Part shown: positions 27,401 to 42,400 of the stretch, in pieces | Position numbering within the stretch: position 1 is the first letter of the stretch | Layout: each line of letters begins with the position of its first letter | Source of the DNA: Serripes groenlandicus | Lineage: Eukaryota; Mollusca; Bivalvia; Cardiida; Cardiidae | DNA: 64,000 nucleotides | Assembly (NCBI GenBank): GCA_031761405.1 | Contig: JASEVX010000011.1 | Coordinates: forward strand, 18,837,008-18,901,007 | Reading direction: 5' to 3' | The notes under the pieces: model-generated | Databases searched by the model: none | Told to the model about the DNA's origin: nothing | Seen by the model: the letters and a program-made list of their open reading frames with translations, nothing else | Position numbers and translations under genes: made by a program

Positions 27401-30400
27401 ACCCTAAAGGTCTTACAATTGCATGTTATTTTACAGAGTTATGGCCCTTTTACTTATTAAGTTGTTGGTCATATTTTGTCCGAAGCCATATTTTGTCCGG
27501 CTTATTTCTTACAAACCACTGGGTGGAATTCAATAAAATGTTACATGAAGCTTCTATACCAAGAGGAGATGTGCATACCTTAAAGGTCTTACAAGTGCAT
27601 GTTATTTTACAGAGTTATGGCCCTTTTACTTATTAAGTTGTTGGTCAGTCAGAAGCCATATTTTGTCCGGCCTATTTCTTACAAACCACTGGGTGGAATT
27701 CAATAAAGTTTTACATGAAGCTTCTATACCCAGAGGAGATGTGCATATCATAAAGATTTTTCAATTGCATGTTTCTTTACAGAGTTATGTCCCTTTTGTT
27801 GGTCAGTCGGAAGCCATATTTTGAGTCAAGGTGCTGTTTTAGGGGTATTTATCACCTTCAGTGATATTTCTAGTTCCACTTAAAATTAAAGGAAATTTAA
27901 ACATATTTGTGTTGCTTTAATAAGAAGGTTTTATTAGCTCGTCTGTTTTTCGAAGAATAAAGTTGGGCTGTTGTGATACCCTTGCCGTCTTCGTCTGCAT
28001 CATCACACAAACTTTTACCTTGTCTCATTACTCAAAAACGTTCAACATTTTCAAATGAAACTTGGTACACATGTTCTTAGGAACAATTCGCATGTCAATA
28101 CTAAGTCACATAACTCTGGCTTTAATAGTAATTCAGTAAAACACCTTTTTTTGACTTAGAAAAAGACAGACGAGCGATGGCTTTCCCTCTGCGGCACTCT
28201 TGTTTATGATTTTGTAATTGATCTATTTAAAGGAAAGCCTTCCTATTGTGGAGTGACAGATACAAGCACCTGATACAGAGAAGGGCAGATGTGGATCAGT
28301 TTGTACGTGCCAAGTTTCTGTCCAAGTCCTTCACTCAATGGAACATGTTTGTCAAAGTCATGAGACAGAGACGCGCAGCAGCTATTGAATGTATACACAA
28401 TGTACTACAGAGGCGAGTCCTGCAGACGTGGATATGGTACACACATTACCAGAGGGATCTCAGGTTTGGCAATATTTTAGATACTCAAGTTAGGTAGATA
28501 GGCAATATGTTTATGTTTGACAAGATAGATATCTGTGTAAGCCATTGAATACATACACACTGTGCTACAGAGACGTGTACTGTAAACTTGTATATGGGCA
28601 CAAATTGTACACTATCTCCATGAAAAGGCCTCGTTATGGAAGACATATATTACCGGTTGATATCTCATTTAGAGCAATGTTTCAACTACTCCAGTTGGGT
28701 AGTTAAATTTTGTCAAAATGTCAAAAACAATAGAGAAATAGAGCTAGTAACATCATGTAGATCATTAGTATTTAACCGTTCCCTACAGACACAAATCTGC
28801 AGCTGATTAGTTTTCTTTGAATACATCTAGGCGAAAATAAGGCAAATCTGTATAAATGAAAGTATGATTATTTTGAATAGAGTCGAAAACACTGGAAAAA
28901 AGAGAAAATGCTCATCATTAGCAAATTCTCTTTTTGCCACAATGTTTCCATGAGTCGTTTGCTGAAGATGCATAAAAAAACCACTGCATGTTGGAAAGGG
29001 GGGTTAAATGTAAGCATATTGCGCCAAAAGGTCAGTTCTATAGACAGTGGAATATCTTTTTAAAAGCTTCTTATCCCTTTCCCTCATATAGACACTTTCT
29101 GATGCCTCTGCAGCAGACGGCTTTTTGAAAACATAGTGACAAAAGAAGAAATTGCTCAAAACAAGCAATTTCTCCTTTTGCCACAATTTTTTACACTTTT
29201 AGTCGTAGGTTATCCATTCAATTATAGAGATTTTCTATTTTTTGACAAAATATGTTCAAAGTCATCTGCTGCAGAATTCGTATGAGGGAAAGGGTTGATT
29301 GCAGAATTTTCACTATTATTCAATTGTAAAGAGGATCTAGACTGAACATTTAATCATTAGATATGATGTTTTTAAGTACTCTGCTGGACAGTGTTTGAGA
29401 TATATCAGTTAACACTGTGAGAAGATTGAATTTACTCTTCTACTTTTCTCACATTTTTGTTTAAATATCATCTGCTGAAGAGGCATCAAAATTGGTCTGT
29501 ATCAGGAAAAAGATAAGTTTTAAAAGATTTACCAAAAGATTGTTGTTTGAAGGTCACAAAAAATCAATATTTTGATTATATTTTAGACGCCGCCTTCAGC
29601 TGTACATTAGGAAGACAGAGATGGAATCCCAGCGGAAGCATTTAGATCTCTGGAGGTCAAGGTTCAAGGTCAAATGTGATGAAAAAAGGGCTCAACAGTT
29701 CTGGTCAAACACATGTGCCAAGTAAGTAGTGCAGATGTTTTCTATACACATTTTGTAAAAATTCATCAGAGTTCACTGAATAATTTATATGGCTATAGTG
29801 AAAATTTTAAATATCTTCTTCACCAAAAGCATCTGTCCCATTTCCAAATATTTTTGTAGAAATGTTCACCTTAATGAAATTCTTTCAAACCATGTTGATT
29901 GGTTTAAAAATGTAGCCACTAAGCAGCGGGATTGTTTGCCTTAATATATGGCTAAAGCAAAAATCTTCTTCTCCGAAATTATTCCTTCAAGACATGTTGA
30001 TTGGTCGAAAAACATGGCCACCAGGGGGCAGGGTTGTATTGACTAACTAGGCTACGGTGAAAACTTTAAAAATCTTCTTCTGAGAGTATAGGGCCGATTT
30101 CCAAATAATTTTGTAGAAATATTCCTTCAAGTCATGGTGGATAACGTGGTCGCAAGTGGTGGGACTGTTTCGCCTTAAATAGCTTAAAGCGAAAATCTCC
30201 TCCTGAAATTATTCTTTGTGTGACCATCGAAGAGATTACTTCAAGTTGATTGGTAAAAAAAAGATAATTAAAAATATTGTGATTGGTATGATAAATCACA
30301 TTGCATTACCCAGGTGAGCGATCCATGGCCATCATTGCCCTCTTGTTAAATAATTATGTAGAAATGTTCCTTTGGTGACTCTACAAGATTCTATGAAGCA

Positions 30401-33400
30401 AATCTTGATTGGTTAACAAAAAATGGCCACCAGGGGGCAGGGCTGTTTTCCCTCATATCACTTTAGTGATCTAATTTTTGCCTAAAGGCAGTAGAGCGAT
30501 ACTTGTCCTCTTTGGCCTCTTCTTTTTCTTCAAGTCAGTGAATCTGATTTTTAGAAGTATTTTAAATATGTTTATAACACTATGATTTTTGTCAACAGGA
30601 AAGCATCCGATCACTGGAGAATGGTGTGTCATCGTCGTAAACTGGTCCGACTGCTGCATGATTCTGAACCACAGAGACAACTCACAGTACAGAGAGGTAA
30701 CTACATCTAGTCCAGATTCATACATGCAGTTTTCATCTAAGATCCAAATGCATATGACCGCCTCCCTGGTGTGGTGGTAGAGCGTTTGCCTCTGATGCTT
30801 GAGATAGCGGTTTCAATTCCTGGCCGGGGCATACCAAATATTTTAAAAATGGTAGTAATGGCTGCCCTCCTTGGTGCTCAGTAATGCAAGGTTAGCATTA
30901 CGATTGACTCGCTGGTGTCAGGATAAATGGACCAATAGTACTGGTAATTCGCCCAGGAAACACTGTGATATTACTGAAAAATTGTTGAAAGCATCGTAAA
31001 AACACCAATCAATCATCCACGTTCATAAACACTATATACTATATTTCACTTAGCTCCCTATCCCACAACAAAAAGAGTAAATCTGCAGCAGACGACTTTT
31101 GATACATGTTGGCAAAAGTATAATTATGAACACATTTTTGTAAAAGAAGAAATTGCTCATAATGCGTAATTTCTTCTTTGGCCACAATATTTTCAACTCA
31201 GTCTCTATTCGATAAGAATACCTTCATTTTCAGAGATTTTCCCTATTTTGGCCAAGATGTTTTTGAAGTCGACTACAGTTATTTTGAATTCCTTTTTAGC
31301 TTACCTGTTTTTGTAGAAAAAAAGTTGGCTATTGTGATACCCTTCACAAAACTTTAACTTTAATACATCATAACTAAGAAACCGTTCAACATTTTCCAAT
31401 GAAACTTGGTACACCTGTTGTTAGGAGCGACTTTAACTTACATCATAACTAAGAAACCGTTCAACATTTTCAAATGAAAATTGGTACACCTGTTGTTAGG
31501 AGCGACTTTAACTTACATCATAACTAAGAAACCGTTCAACATTTTCAAATGAAACTTGGTACACCTGTTGTTAGGAGCGACTTTAACTTACATCATAACT
31601 AAGAAACCGTTCAACATTTTCCAATGAAACTTGGTACACCTGTTGTTAGGAGCGACTTTAACTTACATCATAACTAAGAAACCGTTCAACATTTTCAAAT
31701 GAAACTTGGTACACCTGTTCTTAGGAGCGATATACATGTCTATACCATGTCACATAACTCTGGCTTAAATAATTATTCAGTAATGCCCCTTTTTCGACGA
31801 GTGTTGGCGTTTGCCCCATTGGTGCTGTTGTTCTACATGTATATATTCTTTGGTTGTAGTGTTTTTCATGAAGTGGTTGGCAAGGTTACAACAGATAGAG
31901 GACGAGAAACAAGAGGCTGGTGAAGTCAGACTGGTCCTAGATGGGTCTTTGTTAAGAACATGTTTTGATAAATGGCACACGGCCAGTCTAAAACTGGTGT
32001 TGATAAAACCCATGGTGCTTCGTTACAGACACACACTTGTTACTCAGTAAGTACTCAAATTTGACTTACAGACTCTTTCTGACGCCTTTGCAGAAGACAA
32101 CTTTTTAAGAACATTCAGACGAAAGGTTTAAAACTCATCTCAATAATTATACAGAGGTATTCCATAATTTTGCTCTGAAGTTTTCAAAGTCGTCTGCTGC
32201 ATATTTGTTCTACAAGAGAAAAGGTTATTTAACCTTTTTTCACATACAACATATCTGAACCAGATGACTTGAAAAACATCTAGGCAAAAAAAGGAAAAAC
32301 CTCAATAAATGAAAGTTTTGTAACTGAAGAGTTGAAAGCAAAGTGGCAAAATGAGAAATTGCTCATGAAACAAATCTGGTGAAGAGGACATTGAAATCAT
32401 CTCTTCAAAAATCTGTTATTTCTCTATTTATAAAAGCAAAAACATAGAATATGGTTAGAAACATTTTAGCAAAAGGAGAGCTTGCTCGTCAAAAACAGTT
32501 TCACTTTTTGCTGCAATGTTCTTAAATGTCATCTGCTGATGATGCGTCCAAATATTTCTGCACATGGGAAAGTGTTAATGCAATTTAAAGATAACTAGTT
32601 TTATTAATTAACTATGCATTATAATAGGTATATGATATAAGGAAAATTATATTGCAGTAGGTTACACAGTTTTGTATTTTATTGATGAAGCAGATGAATT
32701 TTGAAAACACTGTGATAAATTTCTCTGTTTGCCACAATGTTTTCAACTTTTTAGCTCACCTGAGCTTTGCTCAAGATGAGTTATTGTGATCGCCTTTTGT
32801 CCGGCGTCCGCCGTGCGTCGTGCGTCGTCCGTCAACTTCTTCTCCTCAGTAACCAGTGGGTCAATTTGGATGAAACTTCACAGAAAGCATCCTCTCAATG
32901 ACCTCACCAGAATTCCTTCAAATTTTTGGGATCCATGCAAAATTCTGGTTTCCATGGCAACGAAACCGAAAAAACTTCAAAATTCTTATTCTCCCAAACT
33001 GGTTGGCAGATTTTCAAATAATTTTGTAGAAATGTTCCTTAGATGACCCTCTATCAGATTCCTTCAAGCCATGTTGATTGGTCGAAAAACATGGCCGCCA
33101 GGGGGGGCGGGGCTATTTTGCCTTATATGGTTATAGTGCAAACTTAAAAAATCTTCTCCTGCAAAAGTGTCAGGCCGATTTTCAAATAATTTTGTAGAAA
33201 TATTCCTTGGGTGATCCTCTATCAGATTCCTTCAAGCCATGTTGATTGGTCAAAAAGCATGGCCGCCAGGGGGCGGGGCTATTTTTCCTTTTATGGCTAT
33301 AGTGAAAACTTAAAAAATCTTCTCCTCCATAAGTGTCGGGCCGATTTTCAAATAATTTTGTAGAAATGTTCCTTGGGTGACCCTCTATCAGATTCCTTCA

Positions 33401-36400
33401 AGCCATGTTGATTGGTCGAAAAACATGGCCGCCAGGGGTGGGGCTATTTTGCCTTATATGGCCAAAGTGAAAACTTAAAAAATCTTCTCCTCCGAAAGTG
33501 TCAGGCTGATTTTCAAATAATTTTGTAGAAATGTTCCTTGGATGACCCTCTATCAGATTCCTTCAAGCCAAGTTGATTGGTCGAAAAACATGGCCACCAG
33601 GGGGGGCGGGGCTATTTTGCCTTTTATGGCTATAGTGAAAACTTAAAAAATCTTCTCCTCCAAAAGTGTCTGGCAGATTTCCAAATAATTTTGTAGAAAT
33701 GTTTCTAGCGTGACCCTCTATCAGATTCCTTCGCCAAGTTGATTGGTCGGAAACTATGACTGCCAGGGGGCGGGGCTTAAATAGCTAAAGTGAAAAAAAA
33801 TAATCAGGTGAGCGATTCCAGGGCCAACATGGCCCTCTTGTTTTCATTCTATTGATATTTTCCATATTTTGTCAAAATATTTTCAAAGTCATCTGCTGTG
33901 GATTTTGTTGTATGTAGGAAAGGGTTAGAATAAAGATATCTCTCTTTGTTATTCTAGGTGTTTCCAGAATTGGCGTCATTTTGTCAAACATAAAGCACAC
34001 TGTTTGCAAAGTAGCAGCGAAGTCATCAAACTAAGATTGAAACACAAGTTCTCTGCTTGGAGGTAAGAAACACTAGTAGGTCATGTCTACCTTGGGTTGA
34101 GCCGAGCCCCAGTAGCTCTTTTGGTAGTGATGCGGGCTGTCAATCCAGGGGTTGTGAGTTCGAATCCCGGCTCGGCCAACTTTCTTTCCGACGATTGACA
34201 TAGGTCAATGCGACATGTGTCATTCGTCTTCCACCAATGGGCTAAATCTATGTGGAAAAGCAGCCAGTTGCTTGGGAGGATTGTTGTGTGGAGTAGTTGT
34301 GTGAGAAAACCAGGAAATGCATGAGTAGGTGAACTGGCCGCCGTGATATAACTGAGAAATTGTTAAAAACGGCGTTAAACCCCAATCAGTCAATCTACCT
34401 TGGATTTATTGATTATGTGAGAAAGGCTTAATTAAATTAATTGACATTGAACCTGATATGGAAGGTCTGTCCCGTATACCTTTAAGAAACTGATGCTGCT
34501 TGGAGAACTTTCTTATTTTGACTGATGGACTGCTATGACTCATTCAGTAAAGATGAAGTTTGCCAAATGGGTCTTTGGGATGTTTGACAATAGTCACTTG
34601 TAAACTATAGTGATCTTCTTCTACCACTTGGCTAATGTGAGAAGGTATATAGTTACCATGGAAGGGATTTTTGTGTTACCCTGCGTAGCATCACAAACGT
34701 CCGTCACACTTTTTCGTCACACTTTCAATGAGCAGGTGTAGGTGACACATGTGCTCCGCGGAGCACTTCATTCTAGTTGTTGAATAATGGCTAACTTTGC
34801 CACCAATTAAGTGATGTATTGGTTAGAGCATCAACTTTGAGAGCAGGTTAAAGCCTTACCTACATATAGACACTTTCTAATGCCTCTGCAGCAGACGACT
34901 TCTTGAAAACATTGTGGCAAAAGAAGAAACTGCTCATGATGAGCAATTTCTCCTTTTGCCACAACGTTTTCAACTCTACTTAACAATTGAACTCTCATTT
35001 ATGGAGGTTTTTAATGTTTTTGCCTATCTGTTTTCAAAGTCCTCTGCTGCAGATTTGCTGTATGTGGTCAAGTCCCTGTTTGAATATATCAGAGTCTTTA
35101 AAAGTGTATATAACTGCAATACCGTTTTAACTCATTTCCATGTACAACAAATATGCAGAAGACGACTTTGAAAAAATCTGGGTAATAATATGAAAAAGAG
35201 TCTATAAATAAATGTTTATTTATTGAATAGAGTTGAAAACATTGTGACAAAAGGTTAAATTGATTATTATGAGCCTTTGTCTTTTTGCCACAATGCTTAC
35301 AAAAATCATCTTCTGCAGATGGATCCCAATGCTTGTGCATCTTGGAAAGGTTTAACCCTTTCCCTCATATAGACGCTTTCTGACGCCTCTGCAGCAGTCG
35401 ACTTTTTGAAAACACAAAACATAGGTTATCCATTTAATTATAGAGATTTTTGATTTGTTGACAAAATATGTTCAAAGTCGTCTGCTGAAGATTTGTTGTA
35501 TGAGGGAAAGGGTTAAAAAAAAAAAACCATTTATATTTTAGACGGCAGTACACCGTTCATCAGATTGAGAAGGAATACAACAAAAAGCTGATCACGCGAC
35601 AAGCTGGTAGATGTCTTAATGCATGGCAGACGGTTATAAAACGCAAACACTCGGCCAAACATTTCTGTGAACATCATCTTCTAAAATCCTCTTTCTACTA
35701 CTGGAATATGCTTGCTGTACAACAGCTTAGACAGAAAAAGTTGCAACATATGGAACAGGTTTGTAAAAATTAGGGATATTTGTACCTTTTCAGTGCGATA
35801 TTGAAATTTTGTTGTCACCCAAAAAAATATGATTAAAATAGTACAACAACATGCTTGTTGCTTGTGAAAGTTTGAAATATTATTATTTCAGGAATTGTCG
35901 AAATTAATTCCGGTAACTTTGCTCATATCATCTATAAGACTCTAACCTTCCCCCACATTCAAATGGTTTCTGACACAACTGCGGGAGTTGACTTTTGAAA
36001 ACTTTGTGGCAAATGCACATTTGTCACAACGTTTTCAACTCTTTTTAATATTTATTTTTCCATTTTTAGAGATTTTCGATATTTTTATATCTGCTTCAGA
36101 TATTTTTTATAATTGGGAAAGAGTTGAATAATACCAAGTTTGGTATGGACAATGTTTTGCATCCCAAAATTAGATCACATTTCCCTTGACCATTGAATCT
36201 ACTAAATTTTTTCAAATCTTTTTCTTGTAATAATTTTTCTTTTTATCTCTGTACATGATACAGGAGTCCACAATGAGTGCCTTACGTGAATATTTTGACC
36301 GATGGCGTGACAGAATGCATAACCAACAGACATCCTCAGAGACAGGTATGGTGTACATACAACAAGTCCAAGATGGCAACAGACTGAAAGCAATGTTCAC

Positions 36401-39400
36401 CTTCTGGCGCCGACATTTCAGGGCTACTCTTATTGCTAGGTAAGAGTATGATTTAACCCTTTCCCACATACAGACGCTTCTGCTGCATGCAGACGACTTT
36501 TGAAAACATTGTGACAAATGGAGAAATCACTGAAGACAAGCAATTGCTTCCTTTGCTGCAATGTTTTAAACTCTATTTAGTAATTAAACTTACATTTATT
36601 TATAGAGATGTTCTATATTTGTGTCTATATGTTTTCAAAGTCGCCTGCTGCAGATTTGTTGAATGTGGGAAAGGGTTAAACCAACAAATCTACTGCAGAC
36701 GGCTTTAAAAACTTCTTGGAAAGATCTTTTGAAAGATCTCTATAAATGAAAATATAATCATTGAAAAGAGTTGAAAACATTGTGGCAAAATGAGAAATTC
36801 ATCCTCATAAGCAACCTCTCCTTTTGCTGCAATGTTTTCCTAATGCAATCTGCTGTAAATCCGTCTCCAGGTGATTGAAGGTTAACCCTTTCCCTTATAC
36901 TTTTTTTCCTACAGTAAGGGATCAACACATCCTGTATTTGATCCAGTTATTGACTCATGACTGAGTTCCACTCATCAAATCTATTTTTTGTGGGACCGCC
37001 CCAATGGTGTAGTTGTAGAACATCTGCCTCGGGTGCAGGAGGTCACAGGTTCGATTCCTGGTCGGGTCATACCAAAGACTTTAAAAGTGGTAGTAATGGC
37101 TGTCCTCCTTGGCACTCAGGGTTGACAATTTAGCATTACAACTGACTCTCTGGTGTCAGGATAAATGGACCAGTATTATTGGTAACTTACACAGGAAATG
37201 CTGTGATATAACTGAAAAAATGATGAAAGCGGCGTAAAACACCAACCAATCAATCAATCTTATTTGTGTTGCCGGCCTTTGCAGGGTGACACATAGTGAT
37301 CACTTCTTGGTGGCCCTCCAGCACTCTGTCTTTTACATGTGTTCCTTGGAATGCTCTGGTCCAGCCTAGTTATGATTAGTAAATCATGAAGCATTGTAAC
37401 TTTCACCTTTATATAACTGAAATAATGTTGAAATGGCATAAAACTAAAAAAAAAAGATTCTACTAACAGCTGAAATCAAAGCACCTCAAAAGCTGAAAGT
37501 ATTCCCTAATTATGAATTTTAATTCATAGTGGGGAAATGCTAAATTCCTCGTGAGCAATTTTCCTAAGAAATTGTCTGTAGCGGTATTAGAAATAATATA
37601 TGTCTTAAAAAAGATTGATTCAAAATGAAAAATTTATGTTTAAACAGAGAGAACGAGAAAATTCGTACAAGAAAACTTGCCAAACAAGCGCTCCAAGAAT
37701 GGCATAAATTTACCAAGAATTCCCTACAGGAAGCTGTACACAGGTTTGCTGCTGCTATAGGAATTGACATCGGAGGGGGAGGAGACAGTTTGGTGGAACG
37801 ATTAGATGTGAATGATACATATAATAATGCAGGTTAGTGTTTTCATCTAGAATTACTCTACTTAAACTTTTACAACAAATATGAGCCGTGCCGCGAGAAA
37901 ACCAATATTGAGGACTCTGGGTTAAGTATTGACCCGGATCATAGAAGGCATGCAGTGCAGACTAACCGGGACAGACACTTTTCACCTGCTGTGGATTTGT
38001 TTTGTTTCAGGAATCTTCTATAGCTGTATCCACTTGAGACGGAATGTGTTGGCCCGGATTAGCCTCCATGGACTGTGCAGGCTGATCTGGGTCAATACAT
38101 CATGCATAGTCCATAATGTTGGTTTTCTCGCTGGATAAAAAATAATTATTGTGTAAAGATAAATACATTGTGGCAAAGGAGAAATTGTTTATAATGAGTA
38201 ATGTCTCCTTTGGCCACAGTGTTGTACCTGATGCAGATGCATCGAAATATGCCTGCACTTTCAGCTTATATGAATCCTAGCATAACCCTTTCTCACCTGC
38301 AGACGCATTCTGACGACCTTTTAAAACATTGTTGCAAAAGTATAAACTGCTCATAATGAGAAATACCTCCTTTTGCCGTAATGTTCTCAACTCCATTCAA
38401 TGTGTGTTGGTGGGAAAGGGTTAACAGACAACAACATACGATGTAAGTAATTCCTTAATTGCATTTTAGAAAATGAGTGGCTGTTAGATGGTCAATTCGA
38501 ACCCTTGAACTTTGACCAAGACCTCACTGGAGACTCTGGACAAAGCCCCAGGACACCTAGAACCCCTCTGACACCACAGACGCCCAGAACCCCAAGACTT
38601 GGCTCCTCCTATGGAACTCCACTTAAAAGGTTTGCTTTTATCCTTATTTAGTCTTAGCTTTCTTTATGGAAGGTTACCGGTATATATTCTGATCAATCGT
38701 TCTCCACTGTTGGGCTAAACCTTTTTATTTCGCCTCCCACGAAATTCTAGCAATTTCATTGGTTAAAGCCTGTCACGTCACTATATTTCTATAGGGGGTG
38801 AGTAAATTCAATATGGCTTCTATTCTCAGATCAAGCTGACTGGAAGTTTTTTTCAGTTGCCTATGTTAAAATAGATCTATATACTGTATAATATCTTGAT
38901 ATTTTTAACAGCGATTTGTTTACAATATATATATATCATAACGACTACGAAGTTGAATATCATGTAAAGTAACTTCCCTTTCCATAGAAAAAAAAAAATC
39001 AATGAATGTATAAAAATAATGCATGTCCTACGCTTGTTATTTTTTTTTTTTCCCCTTAGTGGGTCAGTAACAGACCATTTATAACTGATTTATTTCATCA
39101 ACCACCTTTCATGAACAAAACAAATTGATATTGTTTCATTTCATTATTAAAGTGGGTTTAGTACTAGGAATTTTAAAAATACTGGGACCAAATACTAGGA
39201 AAATGACGTCGCGTCATCGGTTTGACGTCATAACGCTAGTGATTTGGCGCCAAAACCCGTAAATTTCATCTAGAAATATTGTAAATGTTAATGTAAATGA
39301 AAGAGTATCATTTTTTATGCCCCCACGGAATCTCCGATTCGGGGGGCATATAGTTTTTGGCCTGTCTGTTGGTCTGTCTGTCTGTCTGCACAAAAAAAAC

Positions 39401-42400
39401 TTTAACCTTGGCCATTACTTTTGAACCATAACAGGTACGGCTACCATATTTCACATGTGTATTCCTTGTGACATGACCTTTCTGTCAGTACCAACATTTT
39501 TGACCTTGCGACCTTGACCTTTGACCTAGAGGTTGCCATTCTCGAAAAAAACTTTAACCTTGGCCATTACTTTTGAACCATAACAGATACGGCTACCATA
39601 TTTCACATGTGTATTCCTTGTGACATGACCTTTCTGTCAGTACCAACATTTTTGACCTTGCGACCTTGACCTTTGACCTAGATGTTGCCATACTAAAAAA
39701 AACCTTTAACCTTGGCCATTTCTTTTGAACCATAACAGGTACGGCTACCATATTTCACATGTGTATTCCTTGTGACATGACCTTTCTGTCAGTACCAACA
39801 TTTTTGACCTTGCGACCTTGACCTTTGACCTAGATGTTGCCATTCTCGAAAAAAACTTTAACCTTGGCCATTACTTTTGAACCATAACAGATACGGCTAC
39901 CATATTTCACATGTGTATTCCTTGTGACATGACCTTTCTGTCAGTACCAACATTTTTCACCTTGCGACCTTGACCTTGACCTAGATGTTGCCATTCTCGA
40001 AAAAAACTTTAACCTTGGCCATTTCTTTTGAACCATAACAGGTATGGCTACCATATTTCACATGTGTATTCCTTGTGACATGACCTTTCTGTCAGTACCT
40101 TGCGACCTTGACCTTGACCTAGATGTTGCCATTCTCGAAAAAAACTTTAACCTTGGCCATTACTTTTGAACCATAACAGGTATGGCTATCATATTTCACA
40201 TGTCAGTACCTACATTTTTGACCTTGCGACCTTGACCTTTGACCTAGATGTTGCCATTCTCGAAAAAAACTTTAACCTTGGCCATTACTTTTGAACCATA
40301 ACAGATACGGCTACCATATTTCACATGTGTATTCCTTGTGACATGACCTTTCTGTCAGTACCAACATTTTTGACCTTGCGACCTTTACCTTTGACCTAGA
40401 TGTTGCCATTCTCAATTTTTTTTTTAACCTTCCCCACTACTTTTGAACAATAACAGGTAATGCTACCATATTTCACATGTGTATACCTTGCGACCTTGAC
40501 CTTTGACCTAGATGTTGCCATTGGGGGGCATCAGTGTTTCACAAACACATCTTGTTTTTTTTTGCTCATGAAAGGCGGTCGATGAAATAAATCAGTTATT
40601 TGGTCTGTTACTGACCCACTACTGAAAAATAGGGGGTATGTTGAATGTATAGGGGGACTCGGCTAACGCCTCGCCCCCTATAAATTCCACAGACCCCCTA
40701 TTTTTCCGTAGTGGGTCAGTAACAGACCAAATAACTAATAATGGTTGGTTAGCGGAATAAATTCTGATCAATCAATCTCCACTGTTTGGGTTAACAATTT
40801 ATTGTTTGGATGGCGATGCTGTTATTCTGTATAACACATTGAATTTGTGAGGTTAAATATTTTTAGTGATTTCTGTCCAAAATCAGCTTTTATTAAAAAA
40901 GTTGCTTATTCGTGAATTCGAAACATCGGCTTTGTTGAAAACCGGAAACTGTACATCATTCATATCACACTGGTTGAATACACACTAAATGGAAAGGTAC
41001 CTCGTAATACATACCTGTTATCACTTGCTGGAGTAAGGTGTGAAAATATTGACAAAATAATTATACCCCCTTCGAAGAAGAGGGGGTATATAGGAGTCAC
41101 TGTGTCGGACTGTCTGTCTGTCTGTCTGTCGGCCGGAAGCAATATTTTTTCCGGCCTATTTCTTACAAACCACTGGGTGGAATTCAATAAAATTTTACAT
41201 GAAGCTATTATACCAAGAGGAAATGTGCATATCCTAAAGGGGTTACAATTGCATGTTATTTTACAGAGTTATGGCCCTTTTACTTATTAATTTATGGTGT
41301 AGGTCAAGGTGCTGTTTAGGGGGCATTTATCATCTTCAGTGATAGTTCTAGTTTCATCAGGTACTAGTACTGGCATTAACCCTTTCCCTCATATAGACGC
41401 TTTCTGACGCCTCTGAGGAGACGGCTTTTTGAAAACATAGTGACAAAAGAAGAAATTGCACAAAACGTGCAATTTCTCCTTTTGCCACAATGTTTTCCAC
41501 TTTTTGTCATAGGTTATCCATTAAATTATGGAGATTTTCTATGTTTTGACAAAATACGTTCAAAGTCGTCTGCTGCAGAATTGTCGTATGAGGGAAAGGG
41601 TTAACAAGCTGAATTTTTTAAACAGCCGAATGAAACATGAAAGTCTATTTGTGAAAAACTGGTTTGAACCAAAGTTATCAACATTCAAGTTAGAAAGCAG
41701 TCTAGCCAAGACCTTTAATGTATTATTATAACATACTTTTAATTATCAAATCGGAGCAAGTAGCATATTTTTGGATGTCTAAAAATTCAAGACATTATTT
41801 GCGATGATTATGAATTTGCAATTATAATCGAAAAAAGAATCTAAAGCCAGTTACACCTGCTTTACAGTAAAGAGAGTCATAGCCAAACTTTAGTTAGTTA
41901 CAATGCATTCTTTTACATACCATAATTCATTGTCTTCTGTTTAGAAAGATAGAAAATTAAATATTATAGAGTTTCTTTTAATAGCACATTCTAATTTTGA
42001 TTACATGGTGGCAAATGTTGAAACTGCTCATGATGAGCAGTTTCTCCTTTTGCCACAATGATTTCAACTCTTTTCAATAATCATACTATCATTTATAGAG
42101 ATTTTATGTATTTTGGACTTGATAATTTCAAAACCATCTGCTACAGATTTATTTTACACATACGTGGGAAAGGGTTAACAATGTTAGTAGTTGTTTCCCT
42201 CCTTGGTGCTCAGGATTACAGACATAACATTTATCCTTTCCCACATACAACAAATCTACAGCAGACGACTTTGAAAATATCTTGTCAAAAATATCGTAAA
42301 CCTCTATAAATTTAAGTTTAATTATCGAATAGAGTTGAAATTATTGTGGCAAAAGGAGAAAGTGCTCGTTTTTTAGCAAATTCTCTATTTGTTACATGTT

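Noticed and set aside
34096..34180. tRNA gene (box A and box B present)
   Set aside because: It is the head of a SINE with a 10-bp target duplication and an AT-rich tail; the cloverleaf is not complete. The same applies to heads at 30756, 36994, 54357 and 56979.
36345..36346. Alternative donor GACAG|GTATGG inside exon 15
   Set aside because: Use of it would end in a phase that does not join exon 16 in frame and would remove the MFTFWRRHF repeat.
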